Source: Dactylorhiza incarnata
Lineage: Eukaryota > Streptophyta > Magnoliopsida > Asparagales > Orchidaceae
Assembly: GCA_033032865.1 (NCBI GenBank)
Contig: JAWHQI010000201.1
Span: 2,915,501-2,979,500, forward strand
Direction of reading: 5' to 3'
DNA length: 64,000 nt
The notes beneath the pieces were generated by a model. That model saw only the letters and a list, made by a program, of their open reading frames with translations, ran no database searches and was not told where the DNA came from. A program made the translations under genes and the position numbers. Of the stretch, positions 44,131-56,970 are shown piece by piece. Position 1 is the stretch's first letter, and the number at the start of each line of letters is the position of its first letter.

Positions 44131-44797
44131 GGTAGGTAAGTGAAAGCGTATGAGTTGGATAGCCTTGAGCGGGCCCATTAACCAGGCTCTCACTAAGCTG
44201 GCAGGGCCGTAGGCTTTCTCGGTGGTAAGAAGGAAAGCAAAATTCAAGAAAGGAAAACCTAAAGGCCAAGGTATGCGAGTGGGTCCATCACGATAGGCAC
44301 TCGCTAGGCGAGAGCTCCCGGGCATTGACCTATTGAAGAGGACGTAAGAACCAATCGGACTAGATATACTTTCAGCAGAATCATTGTGACTACCAAAGTC
44401 CTAAAAAAGATACAGGCGGGTAAGGATGAGAACAGGTAACACCACTGCGGGGAAAGAATGATTTGGACATTTCCCAAGATTAATGACCGGTGGTACACAT
44501 CAGAAAGAGATACGTGAGTACACGGGTGCGCGGGTGCTCGAGTGCTCGAGCGATGCGCGAAAACATGCGTGATGCGTAAGCGCGCCAGCGAGGCACGAGT
44601 GCACTAATGAGCGTGCCAGAATGCGGAGAACGACGTACAAATATGTGAGTTGTTATCGAATGGAAGCAAATAAAACAAAATAATTATAAATAAAGGAGAC
44701 TTAGACAAAGGAACATCTTTCATTTCATTCTCAAATAAGAGGTTTACAAGAAAGGCGATCTCGCGTATAAAAATGTTGAAAAAGATAACGTTTGAGT
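44131..44797. other. Non-coding stretch between array and antisense gene (D)
   Basis: No open frame or domain recognised. 44519-44600 has short direct repeats (GTGCGCGGGTGCTCGAGTGC and similar). Probably the 3' untranslated region of the antisense gene and degraded spacer. Confidence 0.4.
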
Positions 44798-45341
44798 TTA
44801 AGAATCATCCGCGTACTGCTCGCTCTCACTATCTTTGGGGTGCGGAATCAGCTCGAACAACTTCGAGACCACCTCCTCGACAATGAGCCGCGCCGCTTCG
44901 ACAGAGAGAAGCCCTGCCTCCTCAGGGGGGTGAAGATGTGTCTCGCCTCCACAATCGCATTCTACCGCATCACATCCTCCTGCACACGCGACTCATTCCT
45001 CAGGGTCATGGGGCTGCGAGGAGGCGGAGGGAGGGCAGCAAGGGCCAACTCGTGGTTTTGGGCCTACAACACGACAATCTCCTTCTCTATCTCGGAGGTG
45101 TGGGCGAGAAGCTGACTGACGATCTCAGCATCCTCCGAGAGGTGAATTAGCTAAAAGAAGAATATCGGGGAAGGTAGGTGATTTCTCAATAAGCTTACCA
45201 TCAAACCCTGAAGACTGGCGAGGAGGACCTCGAAGACATCTTGCTTCTCTTTTAGGCTAGCAATCACCTCGGTCGCCGGCTTGAGCTCGCTTTTGAGGTC
45301 CTCAGAGTTCCTCACCCCTGGATACATCGGTGAGCAGTCAT
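44798..45341 (-). pseudogene. Tat antisense gene, unit 2 (element D), exons 3 (part) and 4
   Basis: Exon 4 (about 44798-45155, TAA at 44798) reads EKEIVVLQAQNHELALAALP, matching B's ENNCLKAQVRDLTLAVLP. Exon 3 (from 45199 upward) reads SELKPATEVIASLKEKQ and FEVLLASLQ, matching B's ELQKSADEVAEL and YEGLLASLQ. The donor is GTAAGC at 45198, as in B. Exon 3 is interrupted at 45346 by element E and continues at 63231. Confidence 0.65.
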
Positions 45342-45346
45342 GTGGG

Positions 45347-46852
45347 TGATGCGGTTTCGGCAAGTGCACCGGTTGTTGTCAAGTAATAATGGGAATAGCT
45401 TCCCCGAATGTCGATCTCTTGAGGAATGCAGGTTGTGGTGAAGTAATTCATGTCGTGAAACGATTGTTACAATGAGCGAAATAAGTAAAACAAAGGGGGT
45501 TTTTGTTGGTTGGTCTAAATTAACAAACACGAAAATAAAGATGCGGGTCGAAATCACCGCTTCGCTTGGCGAGATGAATGCGTTGGCCGCTATGCCGGCC
45601 TTCGTTAGCCGAGTGGACGGAAAGCAAGTGTGGAATGTGAGGGTCGCAATCACCTCTTCGCTAATCGTTGTTAGCCTTTGCTAACGTGAATGTCAAGTGA
45701 GTGAATGGAGTGGATGCAGGTGAGTGGTGATGAAGCGCAACACAACACACAATCCAAGATTAAGAAAAGCAATACACACTTTCATTCATAGACAAATGAG
45801 AGTATTCAAGTTCTTTAAAAACTAGTAACAACAATAACAACAGGAGAAGGGAAGAATAAACCAAAAGAGAAGACTAGTCATCGATCTCGGCCGGAACAGT
45901 GAGTTGTCAAACCACTTCCGGGTTCGGTCGATGTATGCTTCCGGGACCAAGAGACTGTCACTCTCTCCGATCTTGCTCCGTCATCTTCGTTCGTAGGTTT
46001 TCTTCTTCTTCTTCCAAACTGAGGATGCACAACTCGGCAATGGTGTTGGTGACGGCCGAGAATGCTTCCAAACTCTTGGAATCTGCTAGGGATTCACCGG
46101 ATATTTATTCCCGGATGAAGGAGATGAGTGGAGATGGAGGAGGAGCAAAAACGGTGCTGGGCGGAGCTTAAAATTGCGGAAAGGAAGATCGATCCTTTTG
46201 CAGACAGATTTCCTGGCTTATAAACAAAAGCAGAAGAAATTTAGTCACGCACGGTCGAACGCACGACCATGCGTAGACCGTGCAATATTAAAGGAGTAGT
46301 GCCTTGCATAGGAAGCAGCAGCGCCCGTGCGTTTTACTCACGCACGGTCGAAGTCGACCGTGCATAAAACCACACGGGAAAATCCAGATTGTCCTAAAAA
46401 CAAAGCTTAGCAGGCGACCGTGCATTTTCTTCGCTCACGAGCAACTGCCTGTGCGTAAAAATGCACGATCAACGACATAACATTGTTTTCTACCCCAGGT
46501 GAGTGCGCACAACCGCAACCGTCTGTGCGTTAAGTAAAATGCACAACCGTGCGATATATGCAGACATGAAAATGGGTAAAATAGGATGATCCAATCACCT
46601 GCATAAATAACAATACGGCTGGGAATACCCTTCCAGCTCAATACAAATATAAAATAAAAGTTTAAGGAGCACCATGTGCTTACCCCCAACAACAAGAAGC
46701 ATAAAAGCAAAACAAAACGGGCCTAAATGGTGCACCTAGCGCAGAAGTGATTATAAGAGAAATATAAGCAATAATAGCTCGAAAAGGATGTGCACAAGAG
46801 TGAAAACAAGCCCGGATGAGTCCATAAAAGTGTATATAAATGGGACTCATCA
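45347..46852 (-). repeat. 3' LTR of element E
   Basis: Runs from TGATGCGG to ACTCATCA, 1506 bp. A TATA-like TTTATAAG (minus strand) is at 46217-46224. Upstream in that orientation, 46245-46565 is rich in CGCACGGTCG / CGACCGTGCG dyads. Confidence 0.9.
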
Positions 46853-48157
46853 CACCCGCAGATTTACCTATTTGCGCGTCCTGAGCAAACAAATCCGGTG
46901 GAAAATGAAAAGAGTAGTTAGCGTAGAGAATTGTAAAGAAAGAGTAAGATGTGAAGTATCATACTCATGCAGATAGAAATTCAGTAAAAGAAAATTCAAA
47001 CTATACTAACTAATTTACAATAGTGTAAATGCGTAAGTAGAAATTTAAGTTTACTCAGAAGGTGAATCATGGTGAATTTTGCAGTCGTGCACCAATGTGA
47101 AAGTAAACAAGCCACTAAGGAGGGGTTGCAAAAGACCGGAATTTAGGGGTAACTCCGCTGAAATCCATCAACGTCGTGAGCCATAAGCATGCCCGGTCAC
47201 ACTCTCTCCACGGTGCTAGCAAACTCAAGGTGAATCAGTAGGGCTTTCAGGTGTTTACGAGGCTTAGGTTACGGAATGATATACAAAGATAAAACTGAAG
47301 GCTACGCAACCCAAAAGAGCAACATCAGAATGCTTTCCCGGAACAAGCCCACAACTGCGCTAGTGTGACTCACCCCCAGACATAGCTTGAAAACTGGGTG
47401 TCCACACAGCCTACTCCTAACAAATACCAACTGAATTTTTCTAAAATTCCCAAGGAGATTTCTTTTCATTTCAAATTTTTTTTCTTCAGATTTTTACTTG
47501 TATCTTCATGTTTCTTTCTATTTAAATTATCCCCCAATTGGTTTACAAGAGTGTATTCAGCACACCATCTAAATATTTTTTTCACATCACAAAAATTCCA
47601 AGCATCACACCCAAATAAGATATATACTTTCAGTTAACTCTATACTTGGTTGCGATAATAGGATAAGCTTTAGGCTTTGGTGATTGAAAAAAGAGATGAA
47701 ACAAAGGAGTGGTAGGCACAAATTGGCTTGCAAAGGAAAGAGCGTAGGTCATGGAGATCAAAGCTCAAACTAGCCAACAAGGTGGCCTACGTCACGCTCA
47801 ACTTATTGAGTTGCTCTCACCCATGCTTCAAGAGTCGCTTGGGGCAAGTTCTTATCCCACGAGAAAGATAAACCTTCCTTCCGACTCGAGCAACACACAA
47901 CTAGCGCTCTCTTACACACAACACCATGCTACCGCAAATTTCATCCATATTCACCAAATGAGTAAATTAAATTTAAAACTACGCAAAAACACTAATTGTA
48001 AATTAAAAGCATAGAGATAATCTAATTTTACTCAAATTTCTATCGGAACATGCGAATGCGACTAGAGCACTACAAGAGTCAACATCGCACTCCGATTTGC
48101 AATTCCTAAGCTAACATCCTATTCCAAAATCCACACCAAGATAAGCGTGAACGGAAG
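46853..48157. other. Non-coding 3' region of element E, part 1
   Basis: No domain seen. It shares blocks with the 3' region of G (CTGAAATCCATCA, GCCCGGTCACA, TTTAGGCTTTGGTGA) and has polypurine-tract-like copies at 46853 and 47371. Interrupted at 48158 by F (target GGAAG 48153-48157). Confidence 0.6.
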
Positions 48158-50483
48158 TGATGATTTACTCGGATTGCTTCTTTTTCTTTGTTTTGGTTAA
48201 CCTTTATATGACGAGATTAGAATTAGGCGAGTGTTTTCAAAGAGTTTCGCAAGTACTCCTACTTTGAGAAATTAACAGTTATCCAATCAAAAGATAGAAG
48301 TAACTGTCTTTTTCTGCTTTCGAAGTATTGACGTTTACACCTTGACTACAATGCCGAATTCAATTGATTTTTAAAATAGCAAAGGAGAGTCTTGCACTAA
48401 ATTGGTTTGAAAAGCTTTTGTTTAATTTTTTAATCCAAATTAATCATATAATAAAGGCAAGTATACCTTATCGTGAGTAATACAGGATATTTTGTTTTAG
48501 AAAATATCGAGGTCGTATATTTCCGCGGATCGTGTTTATTATACTACTTTGAGGAACGAACTATTATTTTATCGGAATAATATTTTTTGTTAAGTTAACT
48601 AGAGTTCTAAATGATAAAATGCGTATAACTAGAGTTAAGAAAACATAAATAAACGAATAACTAGAGTTCTAAACGATGATAATAAATAGCACCCGATGTC
48701 GAATTACCTTGAGACGAAAATAGTCTTTTTTAGAAGTAAAAGAGATGACTTTTTAAAACATTAAAATGGCTTGGTCGTGGAGGTTCCATATTTATGAACG
48801 CTCCTCTCTCGAGGGTACGTCCACCTGAGATTATGAATATTCGACCGAACTCTCGTTCTATAATCGAATCTTCTTAATACTCGCTTTATGTTGTGAACCC
48901 CACTATTAGGTTTTTACTTCCAATTCGGGAGACTTACCTCATCCTCTCTCGAGGGTAGAGCGCACTTCTCTTTACTCGTGAGCGATCAGTCCGTACGCAC
49001 AAGCCTCTCGGCTAACTAGTGTACGGAGATGGAAATGAAAACCACATATCGATTATGTGGCTCCACTCAACGTTATTCTCGGGTAAACCTTAAGCGTTAA
49101 TTATTTTAGAAAGAGATGTTTTAATTTTTAGAAAAACTATTTTTGTGTCCCAATGCTCTTCAACATCGTGTGCTATAGGAAATTAGCCACTAATCGGAAT
49201 GGGGACGGCATTAATACTTGGAAAATACATGTTTAATAATTAAAGCGGATATAAGCGGATAAAAAGGGAAATAAAAAGACTTATATAAAAGCAGTAATAG
49301 AATCCGTCCCAACCGTCTTAATCAAGCGCTAAAGAAACTTAGCCTCTCATCCGGGACGGGGGTGGTATATAGCAGTTATATAAAGACTGAAAATTAAAAC
49401 TAAGTTACAAAGAAGAAAAACACTATCTCATAAACTCACGCACTCTACTTGAAATAAAAAGACTGAATCGAAAGAAAGCGTTTAAACGAAAGCGATTAAT
49501 AAAGCGTTAAAGAAAGCGATAAACTATTTTTATGAAAGCAATAAACCTAAATTATGAAAGCAATAAACTAAGTTATGAAAGCAATAAAACTATTCTCATA
49601 CACACACACACACTAACATAAATAAAAAAGAAGATGATCCAAATGAGAAAACAACATTTTATTTCTAAAATAAGCATTACAACTAGACTAAAAAGGCGAA
49701 AATTACAAACGAACATAAACTTGCATAAAGAAAAACTCACTTTCACTCAAAAGAACTCAGAAAAACATTACAAACACTCAAAATTTGGATGAAATCTCCT
49801 TCAGCCGAGCCCCTCTATTTATAGGAAAAATTTCATTTTTACACGCCCTAGGTCACGGGCGTGACTTGGATGTCACGACCGTGACTTAGGACGTGATATT
49901 TGCTCGGCTGTATTCGCTGACTTCTCGAAGGTTCCGCCGTCAAATAAGGCTGCACACGGGCGTGACTTCACGGGCATGACCATGGGCGGCAGACGTCGGC
50001 AGCATGGGCGCGACTTGGGTCGTGATGCGTTGGCGGCTCACGGGCGTGACTCTGCTGGATCACGGGCGTGACTTGTAGAGTCACGGGCGTGACTTGGTGA
50101 AAATTCGTCGAGACGCTGGGATGGTGCACTTATCCGTCGAGACGCTGGGACGGTCTCAGCGGTTCAGGATGGTTATCTCAGTGGTTCGGGCTGGGTCTCT
50201 GCGGTTCGGGCTGGTCTCAGCGGTTCTGGGCCTGGTCTCAGCTGTTTTGGGCCTGGTCTCAGCTGTTTTAGGCCTTTAAATTTACATGCCCTTGGTCACG
50301 AGCGTGACCAAGGGCGTGACCAAAAAAAAGTGCCAAAATCTGTAAAAACAAAAATAAAACTAAGTTAGTAAGGAAATAATGAAAAGAAGCAATTTATTTA
50401 TTAATTTACATAGAAAATTCACAATATTAATTAAAACTATACTAATAATTATACCAAAAATACATATATTTTACTACTCATCA
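48158..50483 (-). repeat. 3' LTR of element F
   Basis: 2326 bp. TATA box CCTATAAATAGAGG (minus strand) at about 49812-49825. Upstream in element orientation come TCACGGGCGTGACTTGG dyads (49840-50100 and near 50290) and GGTCTCAGCGGTT repeats (50150-50275). The rest is AT-rich. Confidence 0.9.
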
Positions 50484-51546
50484 AATACCCCCATACTTAA
50501 GCTTTTGCTATTCCAGAGAAAAAGTAAGAGAGATCTATACGGGATTAACATAAGTTCTAATTTTTAGCTATCGTTTTATTTTAATCATAAGAGACTGAAA
50601 AATAAAGATTCGGAGTAATAAGAGTTAAGTCCTAAATTATGCAAATGATTTAGTAGAAAGAAATGTCCTAGACAAAAGACTTCTTAATTAACCAAATAGC
50701 AAACAAAATTGCAATCATTAGTAAACGAGATTAGATCGAAATTATAATAACCTTTGTTTAAAGAAATGTGAAGGAAATGTGCAATTTACTAATTATGCTC
50801 TCAAAGGATTTTTTGAATGAAGTCCAGAAACAATAAATCGGCTAAGGGAAAGGGGGGTAAAAAGCTGTGGCAAAAAGAAGAGTACTTGAATTAGGAGTGG
50901 TGGTTTGTATCTTTCCACCTTTCCTTTTTAGTTTTCTTTGGTGCTCACCGTGATATACATGGGAAAACTGTTTTTTTTTCTTTTACTTTAATAACCCAAT
51001 GCTTATGTTTACGGAACGAAATCTTATTCTCATTGACATAAGATCATTTAAAATTTTTCGGGTGCCTATGTTTACAGAACAAAGTCTTATTCCCATTGAC
51101 ATAGGATTTTTTTCTTCTTTTATTTTTCTTGCCATGTATACAAAGGGGTTTGCGAGAAAAAATTCTTAGAAATAATAAAAAAAAGTTTTGAGAGCAACCT
51201 TGGTAATTTGAAAATTCCTAGATTCCTAGAGACATAAAGTAGGGATAATTGCAGTCTAAAGTTGTTTTGCCAACATAATACACATGTCTCTATTTTAGCT
51301 AGTAGAAGTAGTGCTTGAAAACAAAGCCTCTATTTAAATTAAAAACACAAGATATTCTTTAAAATTTAACCCTTAACGTTTAAATCTATCGATCTTAGAT
51401 AAACGAACGAATAGTAAAACTAGCGATTATGAAAATCCACAAACATATACTCTCGAAACTAAATGCTTTTAAGAATAAAAGTAACGTAGGGTTTTATTTG
51501 TTTTTTTTATTTTTGTTTGTTTTTCAACTACTATATAGTTATATAT

Positions 51547-51604
<58 letters not shown>

Positions 51605-52072
51605 AAATGTTTTGGGATTTTGCAATTTGTTTAGAATTTTTTTTTGTACTATGATAAAGTAAAAAGGGAAAAACAAGATTTTGTTTTTGTTTTTGTATTT
51701 TGAAAATTTTTGTGATTTTTTTGTTTTTTAAGCTTATATTTACAAAAGTAAGCAGAATGCAAAATAAAACAGGGATTTTTTTTTGTTCTTTTCTAAATAT
51801 TTTTTTTAGTTTGTGTTTAAAGAAAGGCAGTAAAACACCCACATACTTAAAACCCAACATTGTCCTCAATGTTGTAATGTAAGTATGAAGAAGAGAAAAT
51901 AACATTGCAATATATACAAAAGGAAAGAGGGAGCAAAAAGGCTTCCCTGAATTAAAGCTGGCGGGGCCGAACGAAACCCTGCATAAACAGATAAAAGAAC
52001 AAAACATAATAAAATATTAGATAAATATGGGGTGCCTCCCATGAGCGCTTTGTTTACCGTCGCGTAGCTTGA
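50484..52072. other. Non-coding 3' region of F with a TA microsatellite
   Basis: AT-rich, no credible coding sequence. It includes two diverged copies of a block with TTTA(C)GGAACGAAATCTTATT (51008 and 51071) and a (TA)n stretch at 51540-51597. The open frame over the TA tract (51531-52007) is accidental. Confidence 0.5.
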
Positions 52073-52740
52073 CTAAACTAAAGTACCGGGATCATCGTTT
52101 GATAGGGAGTGATGTAGTGAGGGATTAACGTGCAGAGTAACTTTGTCGTCTCCCACCCGAAGGAGGAGGAGACCATTACTGACATCAATTAGCGCACGGG
52201 AGGTGGCAAGGAAGGCGCGACCGAGGATGATAGGCACCTCAGCGTCTTCCTCGATGTCCAGGATGACGAAATCTACCGGGAAGATAAACTTGTCTACCTG
52301 GACCAGAACATCCTCCACTACCCCTATATGGTACTTTACTGAGCAATCCGCGAGTTAGATGCTCATCTTTGTCGGGATTGGGACGCCCAAGTCGAGTTGT
52401 TTAAAAAGAGAAAAGGGCATCAAATTGATGCTGGCGCCCAAGTCTGCTAGAGCTTACTTCAATAACATATTGTCGAAGAGGCACGGGATGGAGAACCGTC
52501 CCGGGTCGTTTAATTTTGGCGGCAATGTGTTAAGGAAAACAGCCGAGCAGTCCGCGTTAAGGGAAACGCGCGAAACATCGTCGAGTTTCTTTTTGTCAGA
52601 AAGCAACCCTTTAAGATATTTCGCGTATTTCGGCATTTGGGAGAGTGCCTCGCAGAAGGGAACGTTTATTTTAATTTGTTTAAAAATTTGTAAGAATTTT
52701 CGATATTGCTCGTCCTTTCGCTCGTTGTTTATTTTTTAGG
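52073..52740 (-). pseudogene. Athila-type protease of element F
   Basis: Reads MPKYAKYLKGLLSDKKKLDD, FLNTLPPKLNDPGRFSIPC, then ALADLGASINLMPFSLFKQL (active-site DLGAS) and DFVILDIEEDAEVPIILGRA. This is the protease of Athila elements; DLGAS is usual for them. Two stops or shifts (near 52356 and 52453) break it. The sequence stops at about 52073 where RT should follow. Confidence 0.85.
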
Positions 52741-54251
52741 GATAAGGAAGAGGCGAGCAAGAAACGTTCGGCACGATCGGAAGACTCGGTGATTTATCTA
52801 TCGAAGGAGAGGGTGTAGAGGTCGGTGTCGAAACATGTACCTTAGGCTCGACCCATTTTGAGGAGGTTACCTCCTTGCCACTTTGAAGATTTATGGCGTT
52901 GGTAGTTTCTCGGGTGTTTGGCTCCGTGTTCCCTGGTAGAGCTCCATATGGTCGCTCGGAGACCATCATTGCCAGCTGTCCCACCTGATTTTCCAAGTTC
53001 TTAATCGATCTGGTAATATTCCGGATATTTGACTCGGTGGACGCAACATATTTAGCAAAAATATCTTCGAGCGGAGAAGGTTTTGGAGGTGGAGGCTGAA
53101 ATCCGTTTGGAAATCCTTGCGGATTTACAATTGGGGGCCTCTGAGCATTGTTAGGATTGCTCCAGGAAAAAATTGGGTGGTTCCTACAACCCGGATTATA
53201 ATTATTACTATACGAATTGTTATTAGGGTTGAAGGGGGGCCTAACTGGTTGCCTAGGTAATCTACAGTTTCTTCGACAAAATTTATTATTATTATTATTA
53301 TTATTAGAAGCCCAAGCGGGAGTGGAGGAGGAAGCAGTCATCTCCTCCACTTCGCTTACTTAGCCGCTCCACTTGCGAGGCTAGCTGAGCAGTGGCATCC
53401 ACTTCATAAATCCCGGCCGGTTTGGCAGGGCGAGATCTAGGCACATTCCATTGATAGGCGTTCATGGCCATTTCTTCGAACAGAGCTTGAGCGGCCGCCG
53501 GGGTTTTGTTGTTTAACGTTCCCCCGACGGCTGCATCGATCAACTGTCGCGTGGAAAAATTGAGGCCATTACAAAACGTCTGGACCTGTAGACAGGACGG
53601 CAGCTCATGATGAGTTCATCTACGCAGGAACTCTTTATAACGCTCCCAAGTCTCATAGAGAGACTCAAAATCATATTGATTGAAAAAGGCGATATCCGTA
53701 CGTAGCTTAGCGGTTTTTGACGGGGGGAAATATTTAGTTAAAAAGTGTTCCGTCAATTGGGCCCACGTGGTTATGGATCCTCTGGGAAGAGAAGTTAACC
53801 ACGTTTTTGCCTTCGTCCGCAGCGAAAATGGAAATAAGCGTAAACGAATGGCGTTGTCAGTAACGCCATTAATTTTAAATGTATCGCATATTTCTAAAAA
53901 GTTAGAAAGATGTAAATTCAGAACCTCATTTGGCAAACCGTCAAATTGTACTGACTGTTGTACCATTTGAATGATGCTAGATTTTATTTCAAAATTATTA
54001 TTAGCCACTGTTGGGCACGTTATACTCGATCCTGTATCTTCCAGATTTGGCCTGGCATAATATTTCATGGTCTGTGGAGGGGCCACATCTGGAATTTGAT
54101 CGGTCATAGGTTCAGTGTAAGTATCTCCGACATACTCTTCGGGAAATTCGAGTATGTTTTGATCACGAAGTCGGAGGCGCTCGTGAAGAGTGCGCTCAAT
54201 TTCGGGGTCAAAAGGGATATTCGAATCGTCCGAGGAGTTTCCTCGGGTCAT
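52741..54251 (-). pseudogene. Athila-type gag of element F
   Basis: Starts MTRGNSSDDSNIPFDPEIER at 54251. The capsid region shows FEIKSSIIQMVQQSVQFDGL, LHLSNFLEICDTFKINGV, RLRLFPFSLRTKAKTWLTSL and FLTKYFPPSKTAKLRTDI. A stop lies at 53616. It continues with DAAVGGTLNNKTPAAAQALF and the linker (YNPGCRNHPIFSWSN, LENQVGQLA) down to 52741. The usual Athila WRNHPNFSW has Trp-to-Cys and Asn-to-Ile changes. Confidence 0.9.
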
Positions 54252-54404
54252 ATACTAATATTAAAAATGATATATTTTTTTGCTTTTTTCTATGCTTTTT
54301 TTTTTCTTTTCTCTATTTGTATTTATATATATTTTTTATATTATATATTTAATATATATGATAAAAGTAATAGTAATTCCTTGTTTCAAATAACAACACG
54401 AAAG

Positions 54405-54422
54405 TCCTCGACAACGGCGCCA
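54405..54422 (-). other. Primer binding site of element F (tRNA-Asp type, two mismatches)
   Basis: Minus strand TGGCGCCGTTGTCGAGGA, six bases from the LTR start at 54429; it differs from the tRNA-Asp match of G at two bases. Confidence 0.7.
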
Positions 54423-54428
54423 AAAACT

Positions 54429-56970
54429 TGATGATTTACTCGGATTGCTTCTTTTTCTTTGTTTTGGTTAACCTTTATATGACGAGATTAGAATTAGGCG
54501 GGTGTTTTCAAAGAGTTTCGCAAGTACTCCTACTTTGAGAAATTAATCGTTATCCTATCGAAAGATAGAAGTAACAGTCTTTTTCTGCTTTCAAAGTATT
54601 GACGTTTACACCTTGACTACAATGCCGAATTCAATTGATTTTTAAAATAGCAAAGAAGAGTTTTGCACTAAATTGGTTTGAAAAGCTTTTGTTTAATTTT
54701 TTAATCCAAATTAATCATATAATAAAGGCAAGTACACCTTATCGTGAGTAATACAGGATATTTTGTTTTGGAAAATATCGAGGTCGTATATTTCCGCGGA
54801 TCGTGTTGATTATTCTACTTTGAGGAACGAACTATTATTTTATCGGAATAATATTTTTGGTTAAGTTAACTAGAGTTCTAAATGATAAAATGCATATAAC
54901 TAAAGTTAAGAAAACAATAATAAGCGAATAACTAGAGTTCTAAACGATGATAATAAATAGCACCCGATGTCGAATTACCTTGAGACAAAAATAGTCTTTC
55001 TTAGAAGTAAAAGAGATGACTTTTTAAAACATTAAAACGGCTTGGCCGTGGAGGTTCCATATATGAACGCTCCTCTCTCGAGGGTACGCCCACCTGAGAT
55101 TATGAATATTCGACTGAACTCTCGTTCTATAATTGAATCTTCTTAATACTCGCTTTATGTTGTGAACCCCGTTATTGGGTTTTTACTTCCAATTCGGGAG
55201 ACTTACCTCATCCTCTCTCGAGGGTAGAGCGCACTTCTCTTTACCCGTGAGCGATCAGTCTGTACGCACGAGCCTCTCGGCTAACTAGTGTACAGAGATG
55301 GAAATAAAAAAAACACATCGATTATGTGGCTCCACTCAACGTTATTCTCGGGTAAACCTTAAGCGTTAATTATTTTAGAAAGAGATGTTTTAATTTTTAG
55401 AAAAACTATTTTTGTGTCCCAATGCTCTTCGACATCGTGTGCTAAAGGAAATTAGCCACTCATCGGAATGGGGACGACATTAATAATTGGAAAATACATG
55501 TTTAATAATTAAAGCGGATATAAGCGGATAAAAAGGGAAATAAAAAGAGTTATATAAAAGCAGTAATAGTATCTGTCCCAACCGTCTTAATCAAGCGCTA
55601 AAGAAACTTAGCCTCTCATCCGGGACGGGGGTTGTATATAGCAGTTATATAAAGACTGAAAATTAAAACTAAGTTACAAAGAAGAAAAACACTATCTCAT
55701 AAACTCACGCACTCTACTTGTAATAAAAAGACTGAATCGAAAGAAAGCGTTTAAACGAAAGCGATAAATAAAGCGTTAAAAAAAGCGATAAACTATTTTT
55801 ATGAAAACAATAAACCTAAATTATGAAAGTAATAAACTAAGTTATGAAAGCAATAAAACTATTCTCACACACACACACACACTAACATAAATAAAAAAGA
55901 AGATGATCCAAATGAGAAATAACATTTTATTTCTAAAATAAGCATTACAACTAGACTAAAAAGGCGAAAATTACAAACGAACATAAACTTGCATAAAGAA
56001 AACTCACTTTCACTCAAAAGAACTCAGAAAAACATTACAAACACTCAAAATTTGGATGAAATTTCCTTCAGCCGAGCCCCTCTATTTATAGGAAAATTTT
56101 CATTTTTACACGCCCTAGGTCACGGGCGTGACTTGGATGTCACAGTCGTGACTTAGGGCGTGACATTTGCTTGGCTGTATTCGTTGACTTCTCGAAGGTT
56201 CCACCATCAAATAAGGCTGTACACGGACGTGACTTTGTGTGTCACGGGCGTGACCATGGGTGGCAGACGTCGGCAGCATGGGCGCGACTTGGGTCGTGAT
56301 GCGCTGGAGGCTCAACGCCCTAAGTCACGGTCGTGACTTAGGACGTGACATTTGCTTGGCTGTATTCGTTGACTTCTCGAAGGTTCCGCCGTCAAATAAG
56401 GCTGTACACGGGCGTTACTTGGTGTGTCACAGGCGTGACCATGAGCGGCAGACGTCGGCAGCATGGGCGCGACTTGGGTCGTGATGCACTGGAGGCTCAA
56501 CGGCGTGACTCTGCTGGATCACGGGTGTGACTTATAGAGTCACGGGCGTGACTAGGTGAAAATCCATCGAGACGCTGGGACGGCGCATTTATCCGTCGAG
56601 ATGCTAGGACGGTCTCAGTGGTTCTGGGCTGGGTCTCAGCGGTTCGGGCTGGTCGTCTCAGCGGTTTGGGTTGGGTCTCAGCAGTTCGGGCTGGTCTCAG
56701 CGGTTCGGGCTGGTCTCAGCAGTTCTGGGTCTGGTCTCAGCTGTTCTGGGCCTGGTCACAGCTGTTATGGGCCTTTAAATTTACATGCCCTTGGCCACGG
56801 GCGTGACCAAAAAAAAGTGCCAAAATCTGCAAAAACAAAAATAAAACTAAGTTAGTAAGGAAATAATGAAAAGAAGCAATTTATTTATTAATTTACATAG
56901 AAAATTCACAATATTAATTAAAACTATACTAATAATTATACAAAAAATACATATATTTTACTACTCATTA
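54429..56970 (-). repeat. 5' LTR of element F, with a tandem duplication
   Basis: 2542 bp, about 216 bp longer than its partner because a ~190-200 bp block with the CGTGA dyads is duplicated (about 56120-56313 and 56314-56507). TATA box at 56081-56091 (minus strand). It ends CTACTCATTA, a one-base change from the expected CA end. Confidence 0.9.

Larger units (their letters stand above)
48158..56970 (-). mobile_element. Athila-like non-autonomous retrotransposon F
   Basis: A complete insertion with GGAAG duplications (48153-48157, 56971-56975). LTRs are 48158-50483 and 54429-56970; both start TGATGATTTACTCGG and end at CTACTCATCA or CTACTCATTA. The primer site (54405-54422) adjoins the right LTR and a polypurine tract (reverse of AATACCCCCATACTTAAG) the left. 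It carries gag and protease but no RT, RNase H or integrase in its 3.9 kb interior. Confidence 0.9.

Noticed and set aside
51531..52007. 158-residue protein ending in a Tyr/Ile repeat
   Set aside because: It is translated from the (TA)n microsatellite and AT-rich non-coding sequence of element F.
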